Source of the DNA: Dallia pectoralis
Taxonomy: Eukaryota > Chordata > Actinopteri > Esociformes > Umbridae
Direction of reading: 5' to 3'
Assembly (NCBI GenBank): GCA_029465975.1
Contig: CM055728.1
Span: 17,312,705 to 17,376,704 of the forward strand
DNA: 64,000 nucleotides
In this document: in pieces, positions 44,743-54,469 of the stretch
Layout: each line of letters starts with the position of its first letter
Numbering within the stretch: position 1 is the first letter of the stretch
Position numbers and translations under genes: made by a program
The notes under the pieces: model-generated
What the model saw: only the letters and a program-made list of their open reading frames with translations
What the model was told of the DNA's origin: nothing
Databases searched by the model: none

Positions 44743-47700
44743 ATGGGCACGGGGACTAGTAAAGCGCATCGGGAATCCAGCAGTTATGCAGCTTCGCTGA
44801 CCCAGGAACAGTCTGCTGAGCCGGTCATACTGGGTAAGGCTTTTTGCTCCATGTTAGACCAGGCACAGTACTGGATAAGGCAGTGGGTAACAGGCCATAA
44901 AACCCTGGTCGGACCCAGAGGTCCAATGTAGGTAGACAGGTTCAATTACTGTTAAAGACAACCCTGATGTAGTCATGTAGCAGACACGGCCATTGAGAGA
45001 TACATACAGGTTCAATTACTGTTAAAGACAACCCTGACGTAGTCATGTAGGAGACACTCCTATTGAGAGATACATACAGGTCTAATACCAGTTAAAGACA
45101 ACCCTGATGTAGTCATGTAGGAGACACTCCTATTGAGAGATACATACAGGTTCAATTACTGTTAAAGACAAGCCTGATGTAGTCATGTAACAGACACTCC
45201 TATTGAGAGATACTTACAGGTACAATTACTGTTAAAGACAACCCTGATGTAGTCATGTAGGAGACACTCCTATTGAGAGATACTTACAGGTTCAATTACA
45301 ATGTTTCAAACAATTTGAATATATACAAAATTCTACAACATGTACTTTTATGCAAAATACAATGTGTGGTGTAATCTATATAGTTTCTCAACTGATATGT
45401 GAGAAGCAACAGATCCATATTACGATGTAGGTTGTCAGGACTAGCTGACAATAATATCCTCCTTATATGGACTGTTACTCTGTCGTATGTTGTCTGGCCA
45501 TATTGTCATAGTAATTGGGTGAGACTAACCGGTCATGTCTTTGTATTGTCCATAGAGAGCAACAGATATGTGATAGTGGCCTTGTACAACTATCCTAATG
45601 GACACCCAACACACAGCAGCATCCATGTGGGTGAGAGACTCACAGTGCTCTCAGAGTAAGAAACCATAAACTCTACAAATAACTACGACAGTCAACATAC
45701 TTACTACAATACAACTAATGATGCTACTGCTAACTATACTAATACTCATTCTACTGCTACTAATACTACTACTGATATTAATCCTAATGCTATTAATACT
45801 ACTGCTGATATTCATACTACTGCTAACTATACTAATACTCATTCTACTGCTACTAATACTACTACTGATATTAATCCTAATGCTATTAATACTACTGCTG
45901 ATATTCATACTACTGCTAACCATACTAATACTCATTCTACTGCTACTAATACTACTACTGATATTAATCCTAATGCTATTAATACTACTGCTGATATTCA
46001 TACTACTGCTAACCATACTAATACTCATTCTACTGCTACTAATACTACTACTGATATTAATCCTAATGATATTAATACTACTGCTGATATTCATACTACT
46101 GCTAACCATACTAATACTCATTCTACTGCTACTAATACTACTACTGATATTAATCCTAATGCTATTAATACTACTGCTGATATTCATACTACTGCTAACC
46201 ATACTAATACTCATTCTACTGCTACTAATCCTTCTGATACTGATACTACTTCTACTAATATTGCTACTACTACTCTTATTGATACTACCATTTCAACGGA
46301 CAATACAGTAGTACTGTTTTTTTCTGCAAACATCTCTGACTGTATTTCTGTTGGTGTGCATGTCTATATAGTGAGGGAGAATGGTGCAAAGTAAGATCCT
46401 CTGCCACAGGCAATGAGAGTTACATCCCTAGCAACTACACAACCAGAGTGTACCACAGGTGAGTCCAGTCGGATCAGTATTGCTCTATTCTCCTTATTTA
46501 CAGGGATCCCATTATTTCTCAGTGTAATTCTATTCCCTTGTCCTAGGTGGCAATATGAGGGTCTGAGCAGGGAGAAGGCTGAGGAGCTGTTGTTACTGCC
46601 CTACAACCAGACCGGCTCATTTCTGATACGGGAAAGTCAGACCCACCTTGGTTTGTTTAGTTCTCCTATCCCGTTACACTAAACATACACCAATAAGTCA
46701 GACCCACCTTGGTTTGTTTAGTTCTCCTATCCCGTTACACTAAACATACACCAATAAGTCAGACCCACCTTGGTTTGTTTAGTTCTCCTATTCCGATACA
46801 CTAAACATGAACCAATAACACCGTACAGTGAACATAATGGATGGAGAAAACATTGTGACTGACGTTTTCTTCCCACCATAGGTTCCCACTCCCTGTCAAT
46901 ACGTAAGAGAAGTGACCAGGAACGTAGATCAATCAAACACTACCGGATCCGTCAACTGGAGAACGGTTGGCACTACATCTCCCCTGGTCTTACCTTCCCA
47001 ACGCTCACAGCCCTGGTGGACCACTATTCAGGTCAGCGTTGGTGGTTAAAGTATACAGGCGCGTAGAAAATGTTTGTGGTCAATCTTCTGCACAAAGTGC
47101 AGTGGGTTTGATAATCACCAAGCATGGAGAGTCTAATTCTGATTAGATTCAACGGTATTATCATTGGACAGTACAAGTATAGTACAACGGAACAGCAATT
47201 TGCATCCAACCAGAAGTGCAAGAGAGAAGTGCGAAAGGATATGGAGTACAGCGTAAGGGTGTGCAATTGACATGAATAAGTAAATGTGCAGGTATTCAGT
47301 GTACAACAATGTAGCAAATTGCAAATGTGCAGAGGGCAACACCAGTGGAGAACATCTGTGCCAGTAGAAAATGGATAGTACAAACGGCTAGCAAGAGGCT
47401 AGCAGTGTGCAGGGCAAGAGGTAGCTAGAGGAGTACCACAGGATGTATTGTGCAAATGGCAGATCAAGAAAATAAGTTAGCAGCGTGTAGCCAAGAGGTA
47501 GCAATGGTGGTTCAACAGTACATTGTGCAAATGGCATTTGAAATAAATAAGGTAGCAGTGTGAATCCAAGGTTACCGATAATGAGAGTTTTGATGAGAGT
47601 TCTGATGTTCTCTGTTCTGATGTTCTCCGTGGCCCTAATGCCAGACATACTCCATGAAAATGGCTTGCAGCAAAATTAATTTAATGCCTGGTGTTTTAGC

Positions 47701-48569
47701 ATCCTGAAGTTCCATCTCATTGTAGATTAAAAAAAATGTTCAGTGGTGTGGCTAGCAAACCGTTTATAAATGCTAATATGATGCTCACAGACCTATGCCC
47801 TAAAATTTGAAAAGCTGTCCCTCTGAAATATTTAATATTCATAACTGGCCAGGCGTTTATTATTAATGAAATTGTCAATTAATTAGAATTAGAATAGTAT
47901 TTTAAAAGTAAATGTATTGCGTAGTCAAAGTGTGTTTGTTGCTTCCCTATCAACACAAAAAGCTACACATTATCATGTTCTTCAGTGGTTGATCCAATTA
48001 GAGCCCCAAACTGAATGGCAAAACACAAGCGACACCTCACAATTTACAGAATTAAGGACATAAGGACATCATTTTACATAGATCCAGACTCTGTCTGTAA
48101 GTGTGGCATAACGTTTGGCCAAACCTAAAATTCAGCCAGGCCAGCATCTGTTGTCAATGTGTTTCTGTTTTCCTGTGAGGGCTGACTGGTAATAGTGTAA
48201 TTGTCTTCTCCTTCCAGACCGCACTGATGGGCTGTGCTGCCTGCTGGGGGAACCCTGCTTCATCCAGGGCTCTAACAATGTACCTGTGATAACAGGCCCA
48301 CCCCCCACTGCTGTCAGGAAAACCACCATGAACTGGAAAGATGTAGACAGGTAAAATGATTCCCCGTTATGATGCTATGTTCTGTAGATGTGATATATTT
48401 GATCATCATTTCCTCACAAATGGGTTTTCTCTGTTACAGCGGCATGATTTTCTGCCAGAACAGGGGAAAGGACAATGAAGAATCCCTGGTGAGTGAAGGC
48501 CTGAGAGAGGCCATCAATTCATACCTCTTCATGACAGAAGACAGCAGTGGCCACAATTGGGACAGCTGA
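44743..48569 (+). CDS. sla2: Src-like adaptor 2 (SLA2/SLAP-2), 7 coding exons
   Basis: SLA2 is a membrane-tethered adaptor that dampens T- and B-cell receptor signalling, partly by recruiting CBL (established knowledge). Exons: 44743-44833, 45556-45655, 46372-46458, 46547-46650, 46882-47031, 48218-48350, 48440-48569, all GT-AG and in phase. The product is 264 aa (human about 261). Start MGTGTS gives an N-myristoylation-type Gly2. SH3 runs from about residue 36 to 92 (ALYNYP at 39-44, YIPSNY at 81-86). SH2 runs from about 95 to 191, with the phosphotyrosine-binding Arg in FLIRES at residue 121 and KHYRI at 147-151. As in SLA proteins there is no kinase domain. The C-terminal tail contains EESLVSEGLREAI, matching the human CBL-binding tail region. 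The donor of exon 4 is triplicated (see the 61-bp repeat). SLA1 is excluded by closer match to SLA2 and by the ndrg3 linkage. Confidence 0.94.
44941..45298. repeat. 70-bp minisatellite in sla2 intron 1, about 5 copies
   Basis: Five 70-bp units (core TTCAATTACTGTTAAAGACA) with scattered changes begin about 107 nt after the exon 1 donor. Confidence 0.93.
45718..46280. repeat. 93-bp minisatellite in sla2 intron 2, about 6 copies
   Basis: A 93-bp period (anchor CTGCTAACTATACTAATACT at 45727, 45820 and 45913) is itself built from ACTACTG-like triplet-rich subrepeats. It starts about 63 nt after the exon 2 donor. The Leu/Ile-rich and Ser/Ile-rich frames on the two strands are repeat artefacts. Confidence 0.94.
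46635..46816. repeat. 61-bp tandem triplication containing the sla2 exon 4 donor
   Basis: The last 16 nt of exon 4 plus its donor and 45 nt of intron (start AGTCAGACCCACCTTGGTTT) are repeated at 46635, 46696 and 46757. This gives three identical exon-end/donor sequences, with GT at 46651, 46712 and 46773. The donor is weak (G/GTTTGT). Only the first keeps the reading frame into exon 5. Use of the second adds 61 nt and reads into a TAA within the added sequence. Confidence 0.92.
47141..47580 (+). mobile_element. Dispersed repeat, copy 2
   Basis: This is the second copy of the family seen at 27071-27309, in sla2 intron 5. Here it runs on into a further repetitive part with alternating GTGCAAATGGCA and GGTAGC(A/T) motifs up to about 47580. 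It has no coding capacity. Confidence 0.7.
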
Positions 48570-48690
48570 GTCATGGTACCGGCCACCAGGAGACGAACAA
48601 TGTCACAGAGACACGTAAACTAAAACAGAGAAAGGAGCAGTAAGCTACCCATTGTGGCTGGCGGAACCTGAAGATCCTTACGTAGACATT

Positions 48691-48892
48691 ATGAAGGAGC
48701 ATATGAAGGAGCATATGAAGGAGCATATGAAGGAACATATGAAGGAGCATATGAAGGAACAAATGAAGGAGCATATGAAGGAACAAATGAAGGAGCATAT
48801 GAAGGAACATATGAAGGAGCATATGAAGGAACACATGAAGGAACATATGAAGGAGCATATGAAGGAGCATATGAAGGAACATATGAAAGAAC
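48691..48892. repeat. 12-bp minisatellite (ATGAAGGAGCAT)n in the sla2 3' UTR
   Basis: About 17 copies of a 12-bp unit begin 122 nt after the sla2 stop codon, before the candidate poly(A) signal, so they are probably transcribed in the mRNA. The array reads (Met-Lys-Glu-His)n in a downstream frame of about 94 codons. There is no evidence that it is translated. Confidence 0.93.
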
Positions 48893-49496
48893 TGGAAATC
48901 ACAAGACCAAAAGTGTTCCCATTACCAAGCAGCTGAGGCCATTTGCTTGAATTCATGTCCAGAAGATATATTTGACCCTGGATGGAGACTAAAATGGATT
49001 TTACAGAAATTAATGAGTATTACTCACTATTGGGACAGGAAAAAAGACAACATAGTGTTTCCTTCTGAGTACAGAGATAATATACTGAAGCTAATTAAGC
49101 TGTACGTTAGAACAGTTTTCCTCTAGTAGATATCTCCAAATGATGCTCAAAGTCAAATTGTGTACATGATCTCCAATGACAGCCTAATGCTTAGTTTTAG
49201 CTTTAGTTTTTTCTGAGCTGTAAGTATTGTTTGCCCTGTCAGTTCTATGGGTTTCCTGTCCTGAACGTCAACACCTTTTGAACAGCATTCACCACAGTCT
49301 AAATTTGGACCTGAAGATGGTCATTGTGCAGTGGAAAATTGTGAGAAAAACAGCAGGAAGTTAGTGGTGATGAACGTATCAAAAGTTATTTAAATAATGA
49401 CAGCATAAAACACTGAAAGGATATTATGTGATTTCAAAAATCTTAAGGAACTGACTGTGCAATGTAAATTATGTTCTCAATATCAAGCTTTTTATT

Positions 49497-49502
49497 AATA
49501 AA
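49497..49502 (+). terminator. Candidate poly(A) signal of sla2
   Basis: AATAAA lies about 0.93 kb after the sla2 stop, followed by a T-rich stretch. Other variants upstream cannot be excluded. Confidence 0.45.
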
Positions 49503-49679
49503 ATTGTAACAATGTTTCTGTTCTACATAAATATAAATAGACAGCATTTTTCTTAACAGAAACGTGTTTTCATCAGAGTATTTTTAAACACAAACTATGT
49601 GGCTTACATTTTAGGTATAAATAAAGGTTTCATAGACTGTTATAGTGACATAACTAGACCCAAGTGTCTTGCAATAGCC

Positions 49680-49930
49680 ATCTCAGTCCCCTGACCTAAT
49701 TCCTATTGAAAATATATGGGTACCAAGAGAGAACTAATACCTTTAAACGATTTGGAGAGTTTCTGTGTTTAGCAATGTTCTTAAATACTATATCTTGTCC
49801 TGCCAACTGCCAGACAGATTCATTATCTAGACAATGGGTGGGTGCAGCAAGACAAAAAATGCAGGGGTTATAGTATTTCCTCTGCATTTTCCAGACTAAT
49901 GGTACCAGTCTACCGCCTTTCTTGTGCAAA
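49680..49930 (+). mobile_element. Tc1/mariner-like remnant with transposase motif
   Basis: In one + frame, 49680-49722 reads SQSPDLIPIENIWV, the signature of the SPDLNPIENLW block near the last catalytic acid of Tc1-type transposases. The following sequence is decayed and frame-broken. It is a short fossil without function. Confidence 0.65.
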
Positions 49931-50335
49931 CAGAAAGATTAAAATATCAGAGGTGTAAAATAATATTTACTGGAATGGCTACACAAGCACTGAAGCTATG
50001 TGGAATCTCATAGTTGGAAGCTTTAATGATTTCAGCAATATTCTCAGGCTTGTAAGACATGCATGCTCCGTACTATATTTTAAATAATGATCTCAATATT
50101 GTATGGTTATTTATCATTCCATTTTTGTTTTTTGATATTTCCTATTCTTTCACAAAGTATGCATTTAAAGCTGACTTGGTTAGGTATTAAGGTAATGATA
50201 AAGTTAGGAGTAGGGAATAAATCAGACATCAGCCAAACATGCATATCAATCAGACATCTCAAGACTTCACATATTCAGGCACTTTTATCTTGACCACTGC
50301 AACATGCTAATGCTTATATAACTTCATCCATAGTC

Positions 50336-50466
50336 TTGAAGGATCTGCTGCTAATGTCTTGGTGCCAGTCTGCCAGATACCACTGAACATCTTCAGGAGT
50401 CTTGTGAGGTCATGCCTCGGTGGATAGTCGCTGTTTTGGTGGCATTTGGAGGACCGACAGCAAATT
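50336..50466 (+). mobile_element. 3' end of a second Tc1-like element
   Basis: The stretch containing GGATCTGCTGCTAATGTCTT, GGTGCCAGTCTGCCAGATAC and TGTTTTGGTGGCATTTGGAG matches the C-terminal end of a common teleost Tc1-like transposase gene, with stops. It belongs to the same kind of element as the 7350-7946 remnant but retains the opposite half. Confidence 0.7.
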
Positions 50467-50510
50467 AGATCATAATGTTTTAGATCATAATGTTTTAGAT
50501 CATAATGTGT
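50467..50510. repeat. 15-bp tandem repeat at the Tc1 end
   Basis: Three copies of TAGATCATAATGTTT (the last ending GTG) sit where the Tc1-like terminal sequence TCATAATGTT would be. The transposon end itself appears to have been tandemly multiplied. Confidence 0.8.
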
Positions 50511-51011
50511 TAACTCACCAGTGCAGACGTATACAAACCTTTTTCGGATTCTTCCTCACAACTTCTGGCTTTAGTAGTTCACAGCTCTATGAGCTGAGCT
50601 ACACAGTCGGTAGTAACTGTCCACGAAAGTCAATAAACAAGGGGGCACGGTTTTTGCAAGCCAGACTGGCGAAATCTGTGCCGTGTGTCAATCAACAGAG
50701 AACCTCTGCATAACTTGTGACATGATCAACCAGCTTTATATGTAATTCTTTCTCTGACACACTACAGCTGTAGCCCACAACTCCATGTGCAGTGTATCAT
50801 ATGTAACAGCGCCATCTGCTGGAGGAATTGCGTTACTGTTTGGCTGGGACGTCAGCATTCCCGGGATATTCGACTCGTTTTATTCACACCAACTGTTTAA
50901 ACTAATTATTTATATGAACGCGTAACTTAATGGAAAAAATGAATACTTTGACTCGTGATTCAATAAAAATAGTAGTTCCAATGTTAAGAGTGGTTTGACA
51001 ACTACGAGCCA

Positions 51012-51048
51012 CTACGCATGCGCAATGCCAATTCTAAAATACTTCCTG
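51012..51048 (+). promoter_or_regulatory. Candidate edem2 promoter motifs (NRF1-like and ETS-like)
   Basis: A near-palindromic ACGCATGCGCAA (close to the NRF1 consensus) is followed by ACTTCCTG (an ETS core) about 85 nt before the edem2 ATG. Both are typical of TATA-less housekeeping promoters. Binding is inference. Confidence 0.4.
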
Positions 51049-51126
51049 TTATCCCTAGTGTGTGGTTACATTAGATCATAATTTCTCTTTTTCGCTGTTT
51101 TCTAAACCTCGAAACCTCGTTTCTTC

Positions 51127-54114
51127 ATGCTTAGGCTACTGTGCACTGCTGTTTTGTGCGTAATTCACGTATTTACATTGATCAACAATACAGATGGACA
51201 GGAGTTTACAGAGGAGGATATGTCTCGGTACAGGTATGGACACTCGAGCTGTCTTATCAGTGATAATATCACACGTCTCTGATGCCAGTAAGCTGTGTGT
51301 TGTTGTTGCACCCGCTGTAGAAATTAGACATGTTGGTTTTGCTTGATCTGCATGTTTATGTTTGTTCCTGGCAGAGACAAAATCAAGTCGATGTTTTACC
51401 ACGCATACAATAGCTACTTGGATAATGCGTATCCATATGACGAACTGCGGCCACTGACCTGTGATGGAGAGGATACATGGGGCAGGTTGTTAAAAAATAA
51501 TATATTATGTTTTACAGCTAACGTGGTGAGAATAGTACCGCTACAGTTACGATTGTACTATAACATTATCTCCTTTCTGTTTTCATAGCTTTTCATTGAC
51601 TTTAATAGATGCCTTGGATACATTGCTGGTAGGAACGTTTTTTTACTAGCCTGTTTGTCATACAATGATATATGTGACAATTAATTATTAAATACGCTTC
51701 CAATCTTGATTTCTTTTTACTTTTAGATTCTAGGAAATCACACCGAGTTTCAACGTGTGGCCACTCTCCTTCAGGACACTGTGCACTTTGACATTGATGT
51801 TAACGCATCTGTTTTTGAGACTAACATTCGAGGTGAGGTTAAAGAAGACAAGTGTGCTAAGAAAAGCAACCAGTTCTCTTGTCTAGTAAGGTGTTTAGCT
51901 GTGTGTGGAGTTGTAAAGTCTTTTCTGTTTGCAGTGGTGGGTGGTCTTCTCTCTGCCCACCTGCTGTCTAAGCGTGCTGGGATGGAGGTGGAGTCTGGGT
52001 GGCCCTGTACAGGACCCCTCCTTAGGATGGCTGAGGACGCAGCACGAAAAATCCTTCCTGGTGATTAGTCCATATAATGAATTTGCATTTATTAAAGTGC
52101 ATTTACCAAATGTCAGCCTGCATTTGCTTGTCTCTATGACCAGACATAATTGCCGACCCCTGATCAAAGGATTCCCTTGTGCAGCTTTCCTGACCCCCAC
52201 AGGGATGCCCTATGGCACAGTGAACCTTCTGAGAGGAGTGAACCCTACCGAGACCCCTGTCACTTGTACAGCTGGCGTGGGCACTTTCATCCTGGAGTTC
52301 TCAGCTCTGAGCAGACTCACTGGGGACCCTGTTTTTGAGAATGTTGCCCGAAAGGCCCTGCAGTCACTGTGGAAGACTCGCTCTGAGATAGGACTGGTGA
52401 GTCACAATTACAGCTGTCAATTTAGTCGTGAACTATATCAGATAAAAGGTTTTCCTTTGGCCTCAAGATTGGTTTTAATGTTCATAGTGGATGTATTGAT
52501 ATAATTAGTTGCAATTTGACAAGGGTTTTAATTAAAGGGACATTTCACTGCCTTTACTTGTCTTTATTCAATAATACGGTATTATTGTGTCATCAAAATG
52601 TGTCATGCGACGCAAATATGAGTGTTTCTGCACATCCTAATTAATAAGGGACACTGAAAAATCCTCACAAATAGTGAATGGCTTTGGATTGTTCCTTTAA
52701 CATACCTTCCCTCCTCCAGGTGGGGAACCACATTGATGTGATCTCCAAGAAATGGGTGGCCCAGGATGCAGGAATAGGGGCTGGTGTGGACTCATACTTT
52801 GAGTATCTTGTGAAGGGTGCAATCATGCTGCAAGATGAGGAATTGTTATCAATGTTTTTAGGTATTAATACCTGTTCATGAATAATCAAATGGCGTTATC
52901 ACTAATTGTTTATTGTACAGAACGTTGCAAGCATTTTTTGTAATTCATATTTTTGGGAATACACAGAGTATGACAAGGCAATTACAAACTACACCAAATT
53001 TGATGACTGGTACCTCTGGGTCCAGATGCACAAGGGGACCGTTTCAATGCCTGTCTTTCAATCACTGGAAGCGTTCTGGCCAGGGCTACAGGTAAACTAT
53101 GTTTAGCATTAGGCTAATCTAATGTATTCTGCCGATCAGAAAATCTTATTTGTTTGTGTGAATCCTTCAGAGTTTGATTGGTGATCTAGACAGTGCATTG
53201 CGGACCTTCCACAATTACTATACAGTGTGGAGGCAATTTGGAGGACTCCCCGAGTTCTACAGCATTCCACAGGGATACACTGTAGACAAGAGGGAAGGAT
53301 ACCCTTTACGGCCAGGTACCGGACAAACTGCTCACAGTTATTATGGTGCAATAAGGTTCATCTTGAAGAATGCCTGGTATGTGTATGTTGATTTGTTTGT
53401 TGTTTCAGAGTTGATTGAAAGTGCCATGTACCTGTATAAAGCCACTGGGGACCACATATTTTTGCAGCTCGGTCGTGACGCTATCGAGTCCATTGAGAAG
53501 ATCACTCGGGTCCCCTGTGGCTATGCCAGTGTGAGTACTTAATGCTTGTTAAGACCACACTGGATACTAAAGATTGGTTCCCTATACAAGTTGTAAAAAG
53601 TGATGTATACCATTTCAATATATTTATTTAGTTACCTCCTCCTCCTCAGGTGAAAGACATCAGAGACCACAAGCTGGACAACCGCATGGAGTCTTTTTTC
53701 CTTGCAGAAACAATCAAATATCTCTACCTCCTGTTTGACCCAGACAATTTTCTTCATAACAGTGGCCTGGAATATGAGGTGGGCACTGGTGCAAGTGAGG
53801 ACTGTGTTTTTGGGGCCGGTGGTTACATTTTTAACACGGAGGCCCACCCCCTGGATCCTGCTGCACTTCATTGCTGCAGTCGTAAGCAGGAGGAACGAAG
53901 AGAGTTGCAGGACATTCTTCTCAACCTATCAGAGCCCCAGGAGACTCCGTCACAGGAGACAGACAGTGAGACAGAGCCGCCTCTTATGGACTCTTCAGAA
54001 AGCATAGCACTGAAGCCAGGCGCCAGCAGGAAAGCCCCCCTTCTCTCCTGCCCTATGCAGCCCTTCAGTGCACGGTTAGCTGTCATGGGTCAAGTCTTCA
54101 CAGACAGCACATGA
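51127..54114 (+). CDS. edem2: ER degradation-enhancing alpha-mannosidase-like protein 2 (EDEM2), 11 exons, complete
   Basis: EDEM2 is a GH47-family ER protein that starts mannose trimming (Man9 to Man8B) on misfolded glycoproteins for ERAD, in mammals as a disulphide-linked complex with TXNDC11 (established knowledge). Exons: 51127-51233, 51375-51485, 51589-51628, 51727-51832, 51935-52060, 52185-52396, 52720-52861, 52967-53091, 53171-53315, 53409-53530, 53650-54114, all GT-AG and in phase. The product is 566 aa (human 578). A hydrophobic signal peptide begins [18 protein letters not shown]. The GH47 domain runs from about residue 37 to 470: [20 protein letters not shown], then VFETNIR with the catalytic-type Glu117 at the same number as in human EDEM2, then [11 protein letters not shown] and RPELIES. 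The tail [10 protein letters not shown] keeps the Cys aligning with human Cys558, the residue linked to TXNDC11. There is no KDEL. Compact introns contrast with the other genes here. Confidence 0.97.
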
Positions 54115-54168
54115 CAAACATGTATATATGTTTTATTGCTTTTTGTAGATTTAATTTGATGAAACACA

Positions 54169-54174
54169 AATAAA
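54169..54174 (+). terminator. Poly(A) signal of edem2
   Basis: AATAAA lies 55 nt after the edem2 stop and is followed by a GT/T-rich stretch (GTGTTGTGTTTTACTTGTG), the classic arrangement of a cleavage and polyadenylation site. It gives a very short 3' UTR. Confidence 0.8.
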
Positions 54175-54432
54175 GTGTTGTGTTTTACTTGTGCGGTTTA
54201 TTTATACCAAATGTTTTCAGATGTATAATTTATATTATTCTAAAATACTGTCATATAGACACGTGGTTGGAAATGGTATATTCTTTCGAGCCCGAATGCT
54301 ACATCCACTAACTTTGAACACGTCGCCTTACTTGTTTGTAAACACCGCATAACACGGAAGCATATAACAACTGTAGTTGCTTTTGGTAAACCAGTAGGTG
54401 GCCCTATCCAAACTTACCGACAGCGGTCATTA

Positions 54433-54440
54433 ACTTCCTG
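54433..54440 (+). promoter_or_regulatory. ETS-type motif in the trpc4ap promoter
   Basis: ACTTCCTG is located 30 nt before the trpc4ap ATG, the same octamer found upstream of edem2. The whole trpc4ap core promoter must fit in about 0.3 kb between the edem2 poly(A) signal and this ATG, unless it overlaps edem2. Confidence 0.4.
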
Positions 54441-54469
54441 TTTAGTGTGCAGCAAAAGAGGAAGAAGTA

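Noticed and set aside
48652..48936. A (Met-Lys-Glu-His)n protein downstream of sla2
   Set aside because: It is the 12-bp repeat in the 3' UTR. There is no independent promoter, homology or conservation evidence.
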